From contig NC_052409.1 in NCBI RefSeq assembly GCF_009389715.1, positions 4,577,775 through 4,641,774 of the forward strand: a stretch of DNA of 64,000 bases. Direction: 5' to 3'. Source of the DNA: Phoenix dactylifera (lineage: Eukaryota > Streptophyta > Magnoliopsida > Arecales > Arecaceae). Under the pieces are notes generated by a model. The model was not told the origin of the DNA and ran no database searches. It was given only the letters and a program-made list of their open reading frames with translations. Of this stretch, positions 22,701 through 37,700 are shown in pieces. The position numbers and the translations under genes are program-made. Positions within the stretch are counted from its first letter, which is position 1; the number at the start of each line of letters is the position of its first letter.

Positions 22701-25700
22701 TTTATGTTCTAGAGATTTAATGTTTAAAACAATTTGCAAGGGGAGGCACCACACGACTTTCTTATGAGAAAAATCCGAAGTAGATCATAGTTTAAACTTT
22801 AAACTCTAAAGGAAATCCAATCCATTACATGTCTCCTACAAATTGGAAATGAACATCACTTTTCCCCTCTAAGATTCTTGTGAAAACTATATTCTGAAAA
22901 TGTACTTAAAGACATTGCAAATCTGACCACATTATATGGACGTGCATATTCTTCGAAAATAAATTAGCTAATCACATAGGGACGTGGATACAGGTATGTG
23001 CATGGGATTCAATGATGTGAATAAATATTCTATAAAATTGAGGGTGTCTACTTAATGATGTGAAAATACCCCGGACTAATTTGTTAAGGGTGTCTACTTA
23101 ATTATCAGAAAGTCAAGATTCGTATGTATATCAATGATAGGTAGGGGGTTATATGTGAAAATTCTTTTAACGACTCTGTTCAATCACTTGTTACTTTGCA
23201 ATCCACCTGATAATACATCTATCTTCATGCATTAACATGTACTTTCATAATGAAAACTGTGTCCAACACCTTAATCAACAAAAGCCCAATGCAGGATATT
23301 CCATTACGACTTCTTTCCACCAACACGGCTTACGGTAGGTCCTACACTTCTCATTTCGCATAAGACTCAAGTATGATAAGCACATAGTTTAATAGTTCAT
23401 GGGATTCCTCCATAATATGCCACCTTAATCAGAATTCACTGATAAAAACAGGAAACTAAGAGAATATAATCTAATATTCAAGCACTTATGATAATATACA
23501 ATAACCAAGATGAGAAAAATTATCGCTATGGAAACCACCTCTAGTAGCCTCCAAACATTTTCAAATAATAAGCTTCTAACTTCTGCCATGAGAAAAAGAA
23601 TCCTGTGCGATTGCACCTCCATCCATCTTTTTTCCAGCACATCTCCTTCTAAGTCACCAAAGTTCTATTATGAATTTCTACCTCTTCTCCTGACCCTTTT
23701 CTTAAATAAGTCTTTTGATGAGCTCATCAACAACCTTAATAAACATCATGCTGATATACCACTTCAAGATATTTCTGCCTCTTTGTGGATAATATGTGAT
23801 ATGAAGTAACATATTTAAATGAGAAAGTAACTTCCAGCCAAAGATAACTTTCAAGGTTCGATAACTACCTCCATGCCAGCAAGAATGGCTGATGGTACCT
23901 CAGCTAAGTCTTTCAAATTGCGTTCCGGCAAAATTACTCTCTTGATTCCATACCGATGTGCTGCCAAGACCTTAAGATTCAAATAAATAACAATTAGAAG
24001 ACTCATTTCTATACAAAATGCCATCAAATCCAACAAATAGTACATCAGAAACAAATGTTTGAAGACTCTTTATACCAGTACAATTATATAAGTTAATAGA
24101 AAAATAAAAAGGCAGACAGATAAAAGGGCTAGCAGTTACCTTGTCTTTGATACCACCAACAGGTAACACAAGGCCCCTCAGAGTCATCTCTCCAGTCATT
24201 GCAGTATCTGCTCTGACTTTTCTTTGACCGAACAATGATACTAGTGATGTTACCAAAGTAACTCCTGCTGATGGTCCATCCTTCGGAACCGCGCCAGCAG
24301 GAAAATGTATATGAATATCTCGATTTTCCAGCAAACTGATTTCCCCAGCAGCTGACAGCTTCAGATCTGCTGCTCTTGCTCTTACCTGAGGAAATCAAGA
24401 ATGAGCTATAGAGCTTAAGATGAAATTTTCGCATATCAATTACCACTCTTAAAGAATCAAAGAATTTATTTTCAAAAGAAATTGATGCACGACACAAGAA
24501 ATTAATAGAAGTGAAGTCTTGATTTGAAAGGAAAAGGTTAAGTTAGTCCCCTTCCATCCTTTGCAAGTAAATGTCCAAACTGTCACACGTGTCAAAATAT
24601 TATCCCAATATGCTGATCAACAGATATGTACAAGATTATTGGTAACAATGCAGCTGGATGATATCAAAACTCTTTATTTTTTTTTCTCAGCATGCAAAAG
24701 CTTTCATGTTTGATTGGCCTTATTACCAAACAAAAAAAAAAGGAGAAGAGGGGGAAAGGGGGGCAAGGAAAACAAATCTACAACATATATCCCCCAGCTG
24801 TGGCGCTGGCTGAAAATAGATTTGGTATTTATTAACTGCCTAGGCAGAATGGATAAATACATTAATCAAAATTAGATTTCATTGACTTTCGAGTATTAAA
24901 ATAAAACTTTTGAAAGGCTTGCCAGTGATATATGGTGTGGTCATGTAGTCTCTTTCTATTCACATGCTGCCCCGGTCATGTAGTCTCTTTCTATTCACAT
25001 GCTGCCCCACTAGATAATTAAAGAATAACAATTTACTTAACCTAGCTTCTCTATTCTAAGATAAGACCAAAAGTTCTTGAAGGTTCACTAATCACATATG
25101 GCGCAACCAATTTGCTTTCATCCCTTTACACTATGCCCTCCTAGACAGTTTGAATAGAGATGTTTTAGCAGAACCTTCTCCCCTCAACAAATGATAGACA
25201 AGATCACAACTGTTATTTACTTGATTTTCAGTGATAACCCTTGCACCAAAAACAAGCTGCAGATACACATTTTTGGTAGGTCTGTACCAAATATATTACC
25301 CCTGTTATACATGTACTCAAATTCTTTGTCAGAGTTCCACCTGAAACAAGCCATTCCACCAGCACTTGATGTGGTCAACATGGAAAATTAAGTGATGGAT
25401 GATTATAATTATGATAAAATCTATTGAAACCAAGCTAGGACTCTCTTATGTCTCATTCTTCAACCTATACCCCACATGTATCATATCTGGCGATTCATTT
25501 CGGTGGAAGAAAGGGAGCGACCTTATATTAGAGGCATCAATCATACAGTACATGAGTAGAATGAACAAAAAAATGATTTTTAAATATGTATAATTTTGTG
25601 AGAGAAGTAGAATTTTGTAAGTTCAAGAAGACACTCAGCAAGGGAAACAAGAAAGGATGTTTACAAATCTGATCATTTCTTTTCATGTGTATAATCCAAA

Positions 25701-28700
25701 TGAGAAAACCAAACATGTAATGTATTGCTAGATCATGTGCTGACATTCTAATATAACATAAGTCAGCAAAATAGGAATGCTTTTCTCAGGAAATTATTTT
25801 TATTTATTCATTTTATGATCACACATCTGCTTATTAGTTTTAGTGGGAGAAAAGGTACATTAATTAACCGTCAATCATGCAGTTAATAATGTAGATCTCA
25901 AGTTAAATAACTTTTAAAATTTTTATGTAGAACGCGCAAGAATCTGCTTGAAGACACTCAGCTAGAAACAAGAAAAAAAGTTTACAAAACTATCATCATT
26001 TTGTGTGTTTGGTTAAGTATTTCTACTATAAATTATGATCAGCACAATGAGGATGCTGTTTCATGACCTCCTTTTTGTTCATACATGTTAAGAAGCAGCA
26101 TCTTAATCTGTTTGTCATGTATTCGTGGGACCTTGGTCTTTTTGACGTTAAGCTAATCATAACAGACTGGATACATAACAGCCAAATTGCCACATTGAAC
26201 AAGGCATCATCATACATCTTTGAGAGGTACTGCTAAAGGAATAAGATACAAAAAGTACCCATGTAAGAGCTATTTGTGCTGATTCTTTAATAACATCTCC
26301 TAGTTGTCCAGTGAGATGCAAATCTCCCTTCCCCGCCATTGCTGTGGCTTCAACAAATTGAACCTCTCCACCGAATGATGTCCAGACAAGTCCAACTGAT
26401 ACACCAGGAGTTGCTACACGTTCTGCAGCTTCTCTATCATCAAACCTAGGAGGCTGAAATTCCCAGATCAACAATGCACATAAATACTTAACAAAATTGA
26501 AAACTTCAGATAAGAAACATAAAATTCCAAAAAGTGGCCCCAAACTTTAAAAATGTAACTACCCCAAGAACTTTTTCCAGCATAGCCTCATCTACAACCA
26601 GGACAGAGGTACTTGAGAAAGTATTTGATATCTCCTGGCCATTGACACCCAGAGGAATAACTTCCATCTCAACTTCAGCACCACCAGCAAGTCTTTCATC
26701 CAGTAGTGAACTTGTCATTGGGTGCACATCTTTGCTAAGTTGAACCATGCAGTCTTGCTCAGCAACCTTGACAGCTGCTGCACGAGCTAGGGCAGCTAAT
26801 TTTCTTTCAAGATTCCGCACACCAGCTTCCCTAGTATATCTCTGAATTATAATTTTCACAATCACCTACTCAAAGAGATTGTTAGGACAAATGAATCATG
26901 ATACTGACACAGATGAAATAGAGGATAGTAAAATTGCCACAACAGAAATTGAAATTATTTACCTATACACATACAAAGATGACATAATTGCAGAACTATC
27001 AAGCGCAGTAACTATCTTAGGAAAATCAAAACAATGAGGAATAAGAAAAAATGCTTAAGCATTCCAACATTGGTTATGCTAATGATTCATAAAACAGATG
27101 ACATCTCTGTATTAAGGAATTAGTGGACAAGAAATGATTCATAAAACCTGTCACCAGTAACAGGATATAGGATATTTGTTGATGGTTAATGGTGATCTAA
27201 GATATGCCTGTTTTCAGCCATCATGGATGTTCAGAAGCAATTGATTCACAAATCTAATTGTGAGCCCAGCATATAAGATCTAACTAGCAGACAACATAAA
27301 GAAACAAGCAGTCTATTCTACAGAAGAAAGTGTCTTACCAATTTGAAGCATACAGCCCCTTGAACCCCAAAAAAAATGACTTTCCTTTTAAATAATTTAA
27401 ATTTCCTAGCCACAAGATGAATTTTTCTTACTATGCCCTAGTGTCTGATTTACAAAGTTAAGAAACAAGCTGTATATTGTAAAACCCATTTCATTATAGA
27501 AGAAAGACTACAGCCAGCTAAAACTATCCACTAAACTTCCCAACCTTTTTTCTTCAGCTGTCTTCCACATTCCAAAACATATAGAAAAATTTCTTTGCAA
27601 CTTTCTTTGAAAAGTCTTTGCAGACTGGGTAAGCTTGAAGGGGTTCACAAACAGAAGGCAGAAGTAGGTCTCGGAGCACACATAGGCTGGAAGATTATTA
27701 CAATCCCCATGCAATGAACTTGTATGACATTTGGAAAGGGGAAAAAACACAAGCTTTTTTAATCTTCTGTCCTTTATGAAAAACTCTTCTCAATTAACTA
27801 AGTATTACTAATTTAAGTTCTATGAAAAATATGAAAATGAGATTAGACAGGAGTTTTGCTTATAAACCTTGTCAACAGCATGGTATAAGAAAATTTATTA
27901 TATTAGAAAAGAACTAGCAAAAGAAATTTGAAAAACATTCATAATGTAATATCTTAACGACAAAAGGATTTCCGCATATGCAGGCTGTCTAATAAGAAAG
28001 TTTATTTAGTAACAGGATCATACCTCAGGGATCTGAAGGGATTCAGAGCTCAATCCATGCTGATCTAGAACTCGCGGTATAAGATGCTTCATTGCTATTT
28101 TTAGCTTTTCTTCAGGTGTATAACCAGGAAGTTCAATGACTTCCATTCTATCTAATAGTGCCGGAGGAACAGGCTGAACCCTATTTGCAGTTGCAACAAA
28201 AATTACCTTTGACAGGTCAAATGGAACATTCAAATAGCTGGTGATCACAATTTAAGGAAAACTTGCATAATAAGATGAGGTTCTTATCATTTTTCTTGAC
28301 TTGATAAAAAAAAATTCAATTTCTTCAAACAATACTGTTACCTCGCATAAACACCAATCCTATATAACAACTATTAGCAATTTCCTAAAACATAATGTGA
28401 CATTTGATGGAAAATCCATCTACAAGATGAAAACAAATGGTGGATATAATATCTTCCAACAACCACTGAGCTCAAACTATACAGAGTTGCAGTATCCATA
28501 CATGAAACTTGCAAAAAACTATTCAGTTTAGGACACGAGCCTAAACACAAAACAGCAGAACAAAAAATTGTTCAAGCATATGTCCATGTTTAATGCACCC
28601 TATATATCTTGCTTGGTACTCAAGAGGGCAATTTTGTGCATTTGGTGTTCTGAATAGTTTGGTGCAAAACAAGTCCTGACCGCAATTTCTGTGCACGATA

Positions 28701-31700
28701 AGAACTATACAATCCTGAATAACAAATAAATGTGTTTAGATAGAATCATTAACTATGAGAATTAACAAGCATGTTTTAGTCATATAAGCATAAAGATCAT
28801 CATATGAAGAATTTCCCATATCAGAAAGGATACTGATCATTGAACGTTTTGTTCTGTTCTGGGTCAAGAACTTCCAATAATGCTGATGCTGGATCTCCAC
28901 GAACATCAGAACCTGTCTTGTCAATTTCATCAAGCAGTATAACTGGATTGTTAACAGCCACCCTCTGCAATTAGAGACAAGAAAAATGTACATGTCAATA
29001 GAAGCAGTCAGCAAATGGTTTCAAAACAAAGGAGGTGTAGCTAATAAAGAATACAAAAGAATACCATGACTATTATGTCTATGCACAAGAAATTTCCCGG
29101 CAAAATAAAATTAAACCATGACTGCTCAACCTTGGGAAATGAAGGAGTTTGCTTTAGATGGAACCTTGAATGCCAATCAATCATGTGTCAAGTATGAGAT
29201 GTCAGTCTCTGGATCTCTGTGGTAGGACCGAGTATTTTAGCTCCCTTTAAATTTTTAAGATAGAATTAGTTTTAGGAGTCTTTATGTTCAACATTTCCCT
29301 TACAGAACATATGTTTTAAAGGGTTAAGAATATGTCTATAACACAGAAAGAATTTTTTAGATTTGATTATCCTTAAAATAATTTGAAGTTACATTTTGTC
29401 TATTCATGTTTTTGTATATCTATATACATTTATTCTACAGTATAACCCAAATACCAGAAGAGTGCATTCACAATGCTCCACACTCCACATCTCCATTTCT
29501 CTCAGGTCACGTGCATATGCCAAAGTTTCTGATTTATTAAAGTAATGGAGGTAGATTAAATGTCAATATGTTTCTGTATATAGTAATAGTCAAGCTATAA
29601 AATGTACAAAACATCTACCATCAATAACGCCAAAACACCTGCATTGATAATCCATAGGAAAAGCATATCTCATAGACATTTTTGGTCCACCGAAATATAG
29701 ATCCATAAGGACCTTGAGCTAACATTAAGTCTCATAACAATATTCCTGGAAACTCTTTCTGTTATATATCTCTGTGTTGAACATGTGGCTCAGAGGCAGG
29801 AAAAGTATATGAGCAATCAGATTCTTTGACCCTTGTAAGATTCTATGATCCAATTTGTAAGAATAGGGTTCATTCAGAAAAATGCTTGAAGTGTTCATAG
29901 CTACATAATGCCCATAGGTGTGCAACACCATAACCAGTACTAGTTGGGCTTTTGTTGTTGTTGTCGTCGTCGTCGTCATCCTCATTCTTATCTCCTTTAT
30001 CCCCATCATCAAAATCACTATCAACATTATAATTATGATTACAATATCATCAATGCGCACATATGAGAATGCAAGTTCAAACAAAATAAATTAGGTTTTA
30101 ATTATAATCTTAAAAAATGGTGCTATACTCTGCAAGGAAGGCAAGCGGCATCGTATGGCGTTTTGACCAAATTAATTGGCTGGAAAATTTAATCATGAAT
30201 GTAATCATATATTGAAATAGCCAAGTAATAGGACAGTACTATAAAACCTCACATTCACAAATTTTAGATTGCACTATTATTCAATTATGCAACACAATAT
30301 TGTAAGATTACATCTGTATTACAAATTCTGAGGAATTTTTAACAATTAACAGAATCCAGTTTAAAATAAAAAACATATCTGGAACAACTGAATTGAAATA
30401 CAGATGTCATTTCTCCTTAGCAAGTAATTGCATTTAGAATGTTTTTTTAAAAAAAAGACCATAACTAGGTGGAAGTTGATGTGATTAGTTAGCAAGATGA
30501 CTTTTGATAAACTAATTATTTAGCAGTGCTCCAGGGCGAACCTTTAATCCGTCAATAAGACGTCCTGGCATGCTTCCCACATATGTCCTTCGATGACCTC
30601 TGATATCAGCCTCATCCTTGACACCACCAAGAGATATCCGAACAAACTTTCTGTTTAAAGCAGCTGCAATTGATGATGCCAATGATGTCTTTCCAACACC
30701 TGGAGGGCCAACAAAACAAAGCACTGGGCCTCGGGCATCAGGTTTAAGCTGCAGTACATTTGATTAAAATCAGTCACAATAACAGATGCAATAACTACTT
30801 AAAACATGCAAAAATGATGCCATAGAAAAGGTTACAGAATCAACCTTCCAAACAGCTAAATATTCAATAATCCGCTGCTTAACTTTGACCAGACCATAAT
30901 GATCACAGTCAAGACGCTCCTTGGCAGTTCTGAGATCAATTTCACGTTCTTCACTGCCCTTCTGCCAAGGAAGATCGGCAAGAAGTTCGAGGTATACACG
31001 TGAACTACTATATCCAGGTTGCTGAGGTTGCATTTTTCTGAGTCGCCTACAAGCAGAAACTTAAGGTTAGAACCTTACAAGATCAGTAATACAATTAGTG
31101 TATCCTTTTGTTATTATGATAGAATACATTATGCATTGAGCATCCAGTTCAGGAAATCCAAGATTCAAGGTGTAGCAATAACCACTACAAAATTTTCTAG
31201 AGTAAGAAGAGGTTCAAGCGAAATGCAAATCCGGAGAATTTTTTTACGTACAAACCACAAGCAATATAACTGATGCACCCATTACTCCATGTCATAAAAA
31301 TTTGAATCTTATCTTAAAATCATAACAAGTTTGGCTTAGGTGAAACATAGGAGCAGATTACTAAGCATAGTAATTATGACAACTTTTTTAGAAGCTATAA
31401 AACAAATCAACTTTACTGATAATGGTTTTAAGACTCCAGAAATCAAATCCAAACCCTGACCAGATAAGAACCAACCAGCTCATCAATTTGACCCAGTGTT
31501 TAAATCTCGGAGTTTAGAACCAAGAAAGTCCCAACAATTGTATGATACACTATACAATTTTCATGTAAGTTGGAAAGAATCTCAGAATTTAGGTTGTTTC
31601 TTCTACTGTGCTTTTTATCTGTCTTCATAGTAACAAAAAGATTAAGGTGTTCCTTGCGCAACATTCTAACATGTCAGGCTATCAGTTTATAGACGTAAAA

Positions 31701-34700
31701 TAGATGGAATGGGGTTATATAAGATGGGGAAGGATAACAACATTATGCATAATGGAGCTCACAAAAGCCCTAATATTTGGGATACTTTATATTACAAAGT
31801 TACAATATCCTATACCCTCATCAACTAATTCCTGCATCACATGAAAAACTCCAGCAAAGCTAGCCCCAGATAGCATAGTATGACATCCAAAACATCCATG
31901 AGAGAAAAGGAAGGGGGAGAGGTTTACAAAGAATTCTATTCATCAAATGAGTCTTTAATGTTGGTTAAGGAAATTGCACAAGAGAGTTTTCCAGTACTCC
32001 CAATGTGTTGTTTTCCCCCCAAGTTGAACAGGAACTCAGATGTGACAACATATGATTGTTTAAACATGATATGAAAAGCATTTTACGAGCAATCTACATA
32101 GCTTACCGCAATTCTCTTTGAGCATGCTTCCAGATATTAGGAGGCATCCCTGCACTCTGCATTTTCCTTTCCAAGGAAGCTATATCATCCTCATCATCAT
32201 CATTATCCCCAAGTTCCTCTTTTATTGCCCTCATCTGGAGGAGTTCCAAGATTGAGCAAATAAATCAAGGGAACAAGAAATCTGAACAATAACCGCTAAA
32301 GGGAATAAAAAGTAGTACACAAAATTTCCAATATGTTGTAAGCCTAAAAGATATGAATAGAAGGAATTCTAAAGTTTAACAATTATATCTAGTACGAGTC
32401 AAGAGTGCACTTCTGAAAAATAGTTTCTTGCAAACATATCCCGAAAATGGTCAGAAAGGGTGACATTTAGAACATTTTTTATATTTTTTATGACTAAATG
32501 AAATTAATTAGAGTTATCTGCTAGCATAATGAACCACCCTCTGCCACCTTCTCCAATTCTGAATATCAGCTGTTCGATTCTTTGCTCTCCATTTGGTATG
32601 CTTATGACAAATGTGTTCAACTAGTCTATAATCATAGTGAGGTACCCTCTCTCTTGATCTCGACCCTTGACCCTAAGTTGGTTGCTTCTTTGTTCTCCAT
32701 TTTGAATGTTCATTTAAAACAGTTCATGCAAGCAGTATCTATCATCCTATCCAACAAAAAAGTTGAGGTGAAGTGATGGTGGTGGTTTCTGTTTCTACAG
32801 ATTTAATCAAGTATGACAAGGAATTAAAATGGAAACTCATGTAACTCTCGGTTTTGCATTATCTCACATAAAGACTTACCCCTTAGTAACATCACACTTC
32901 CAAAGCTTTTACACATTTAGTTCACTCTAGTTAGATGCCTCCTTTGCTTGTGAACACTCTTTATCATTCAGCTCTTGTTTTGGTTTCAGCAGCCCACCCA
33001 CCATTTGTCCAAATATTCTCATAAGATCCTACCTTTCCAAACACTATATTTTTCCAATGCACTATCTGCGATACTACCCTTCCAACACACTGATTTTCAC
33101 GCTATATTTTCCCAATCCATATTGTGGGTCATAAGATCCTGCCCACCATTCTTATATGTTTCTTGGAGGGAAACAGGAAAAGAAAATCTTATACAATTTT
33201 TTTCGTATATTGAATCATCTTAGGAGCCAATATCTGCCAAAATTCTTTACCATAGTGTATCATTTACAATAATATTTGCCTTGACCATCTTAACCAATAT
33301 GGTATTCTTTATTCTCCCACTAAAAAAACAAGAAAAAAAACAAACAAATCGTCTCATTTGCATGAATGAGCTTCACCGAAGATATGATAATTAATAAGTT
33401 GGAAAGAGAAATAAACAGAAGCGACTGTTTTTGCACAGACATACTAATTTAATCTATGATATAACGCTAAGCAGAATTCCTTCGGGCAGTCCAGTAAACA
33501 TGTAGAAGGTGTTAAAAGTCCGATCCACTATGGTAAATGTCAACAAATTTCCCGTCAAATAAGAAGTGTTGTTTCATGCTCCATTAATGGCAAAGCCCTA
33601 AATCTGAAAAAAAATGCACTATGAAACCATCAGTAGCTATTTTAGGAAACAAACCTGTTGACGCAGGAGAAACTCTTTCTGTGATTTTGACAATTGTCCC
33701 TCAACCTTCTGAGTTATTTTTTCTGCTACACGAATCGACTGTTCCGCAAATAAACATATGTTAAATGCATAATGTGCATATTTGAGAAACAAGGAACAAT
33801 AGATTTAAAAAAAAAGTCCCATATTGTATAATCTAGAATATACCAGTCCACTGATTAAAACTCAAAGGTATTGTATCATTAATAAGAATACATTATGATA
33901 AGAAATCATATACAGGAAAGCAAGTTTATCTATCTTCACCTGTAAGTGCCTATCCACTAATTCAGTTGCCTTTGAGAGCCTCACTTTTAAGTCAACCGAA
34001 TCCAACATGGATAACTGCTCCTCAAAGCTTATTTCAAAACTAGCAACAAATATGTCTGCCAGCCTATGCACAGGAACTGACTCAAGAAGAACTTTTGTCC
34101 GACCAACAGTTTTTTGCTTCTGTAACCAGTAATTAGACAGCACATGTCACAATGTAAACGATAATGGACAACATAACTGAAAAGTGTCATAAACGTATTT
34201 TCACAAGGCAGACTGCAACCTTTGAATACTTGAGAAGGTAGAAACATCTAAAGACTCAAATATATTGTTGTTATATTTTCAATAACTCAAATAGGAACCA
34301 ATATCAAAACTGGGAGCATTGTATATATTACTGGTACGTATAACTGAAAACAATGTGAAATAAGATGCAGAACAAACTGTTAATTTACCAATGGACACGA
34401 AAGCTTAAGCTATTAAGAATGGGGTCAACAATGTATATCAGGCCTCAACGCCACCCCCCGCCTCCTCCAGCCCCAATATGTGCAAGCCCAGACCATGCAC
34501 GTGAAGGCATAAATGAGTCAAGAGTGTCTAAACAGGGAACGAGTCAAGAGAAGAAAAGATTCAAGAAAAATAAAAAGATAAAATTGGCTGGCTTTGATAC
34601 CATATTAACTTACCATTAGACCCCAAAAGCTCCATATCATGTCAACAATGTATATCGGGACTTAACAAACACTAGGCACAACTACAACTCTAGTTTTCCA

Positions 34701-37700
34701 AAATTATTAACTACATTATTTTAGCAACTAAACAATGTGTTCAAATTAAGTCCTTGTTAATCATCTAAATAAGTTAATTATTAACCTCAATTTGCCCCAC
34801 TCTGACAATGTTTTAACATTTAGCATACAAAGCTGTTAAAGAAAACTGAATGATATTGAGAAAGAATATATTTAAAATTCAAACTTCTACCTGCTCAAGA
34901 ATAGAAATTAGCTCCATAGCACTAGCTTTAAATTGGCGAGATAACAAAATAAGATCTGGGTCCTGTTCTGCTTGCTCCAACTCTAATCAAAGCAGAAAAG
35001 ACGAAGTGCATCATTCAGAACTTGGTTTGTGAAAGAGATTAAGAGCAGATAGCAAAGAAATACCAACATCATACGACGTCATTCAAGAGTTTTTCAAAGT
35101 TTGCATCAAGTTTTCATTTCTCCAGATTATATGGACTAGCTCAATTGATACACCAATGAGTTAAAAACATCAACTAGGAACTATGTTCATATAAGAAGGA
35201 TAACAGGACACTTCACTAAGTTAAAAAGTACACAAGTTCTGAGATAGATCCCAAAATCAGTATGGCTTAATTGAGATATTTGGACTACACAAAGCTAGGG
35301 ACGGCCCGAAGTTTTTCTAGTAATTATCTATAAATGTACCCACCATGGAGGTTTGGAATCAAACTCTATTTTAGATATAACAGAATTAATTACTATTGCC
35401 AAGCAAGTGCCCCCAAACCATTGCAAAGATCAAAACCATCCTTCTACATCCACCAGCAAAATTCCATTCCCAGATTTTCCTCTAATTGTATTATGCAGGG
35501 AGTGACTGAATTATGGTGAGGATTAATCAAATCACAAAAAAAGAAAAGCTCTAGCTGTGTTGCAGCAAGCACCCCTCCCCCCACCCCCAACAGACACGCA
35601 AGAAGAAGAAAAGTTGTTCTGGAGACAACTTGGCCGAAATACGTAAGTCTGTGGGCAATTGCGCTTCCAACCATAAATCCTTCGATATCAAATATTTTCT
35701 TACAGATCTAACATATTATTGTCTAGATCTTATTTTATTTATGATGATCATCTAGATTTAGTGCTACCATAACGTGAATATATGTTTGTGTTTAACCCCT
35801 CATGCATGAGGAACAGGAGATATTACCCATTAATCTGGCACAGAAAACAATAGTGTGATGTTCATTGCTTGATCTGAATTTTCTTTCTTGCGAACCTTCT
35901 CAATAGAAGGTTAAAAATTCAAAAATAGTAAAGGGAATTAGGCAATCCCACATCATCCTTTGCAATCTCTTAGCATGAAAAATTCTTTGCACATCTTCTT
36001 TTAGGTGTCCATTAAATGGAATAGCTCTGCAGTATGTACAAAATTATAGAAAATAAAACTTAAATACACTCTGGTGGAGTTATAACATTAATTTCCATCT
36101 GTCTACTAGCAAGTCCTTCAATACAGAACTAGGTTTCCATATGACAACCAATAGAAGTAATCTTCGTAGCTATTAATCCATATACTATTATAACAACCAA
36201 AATAAGTATGTATTTGTCCATATTTACAACTTTATTTTCTTTCTCTTACTGCTACTGATGATCCATTATTCCAAGAGTGCTTCATACATTTAAGCTGGAA
36301 TCACTCGAATATATAAGTCTAAAAAGCAAAGTTCTTATTTAGTTGTATTCATGTTTGGCAAGAGTTGACTGCTTATTCGATGCCACTCAAAAAAATGTAA
36401 ATTATTTAACAAATGGCTTTAAAAAAATCTGGAAAATGCTGTAACCTTCAGTTTATGAATTTAGAGAACCTGGATGAAATATAATTAGAGAAAAGAAAAA
36501 CAGTATATCAAAAAGTACCAAAAAAAGTCTTACCAGCTTTTGTCATGTCAAGACGTGAGACACGTGCCATACGATAAGTTCCTCTTGCACTGAGTTCTTG
36601 AACACTGAACCTACACAAGCCTTCAAGAACAACTATGTATGTAACCCTTCCGCTTGGTTTTTCCACTCCTCTAGAAAGATGTAAAGCTCTTGCAGCAACT
36701 CCCCTGGAAATGAAAAGCAAGTTAATTGAATGTGATAAGTACACCATGTGTTTGACTAAAGGTGCTTGACTGAGAAGAGAAAAGGTCAAAGAGAACATTT
36801 ACATATTATTATTGCACTGCCCAATTAGGTTTCTTTCTTACTTTCTTATGAAAATAAACATCCATGAAACCACCTGCACAGTGTAGATCAGACAAAAGCC
36901 TCCTCTATAGGAAAATGGGATGTCCAGCACTGGGCTGACAAGCTAAAGATAAAACTAATTTCTCTTTTCTTGAGTGATGCTGGTTTTCATGCTTTTGTTT
37001 CTCTAAGTTTGCATGGTTTAATGTTTCACATAACCAAAGGAAACACCTAACCGCACATCTAAGATACAGACAATTAATCATGTGGACCCATGGAGGCTTA
37101 GAAGGTAACATTTTCATGAATGACTTCTTCCGGTAGCTATTAGCCCACTCTATTCTCCAAAAAAAAAAATGAATGTCATTCCTTCTCAACTCCACCAGAT
37201 TACCTCTCGTGATACTTTTTTGTCAATTACCAGTACAAGAAAATCAATCTATTGGTCATACCTGCTGGCATGCAGATGAATATGTTTACAGTACCACTGG
37301 TCATAAACTTGGTTCACCCACCCTAATCCCTCAATAACATGGCTCGTCAATATACTTCCAAAAACTTAATTTATCCCATCCATCACCTTTATGCTTGCAA
37401 ATTACTTTTCTTATGCTTTCCCAATCTTTTGATATTCCTTGTCTTGATGAACAGAAAGAGCCAAAAGTTTGAATCAGTGGCATGCAGCCTTCCAGAATGA
37501 TAAAGGCATATGGCTCAATTGATCTTTATTTGCCTCATATGAAAATCACCTAAAGTAAAAGGCACCGTTAGCAAACCCTAAAAAAGCCATCGTTAGCAGA
37601 CCCTACCTGTTGTGCCAGTGAATCAACTTTTGCTGGTTCTTTCCGTCCTGCTTCTGAGAATCCAATACATCAGCCGGACCCTTCAGACTCCGCTCTCCAG

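Noticed and set aside
35444-35674. Hydrophobic 76-codon minus-strand frame inside LON2 intron 4
   Set aside because: Sequence is C-run/A-run low complexity, with no family match and no splice context.
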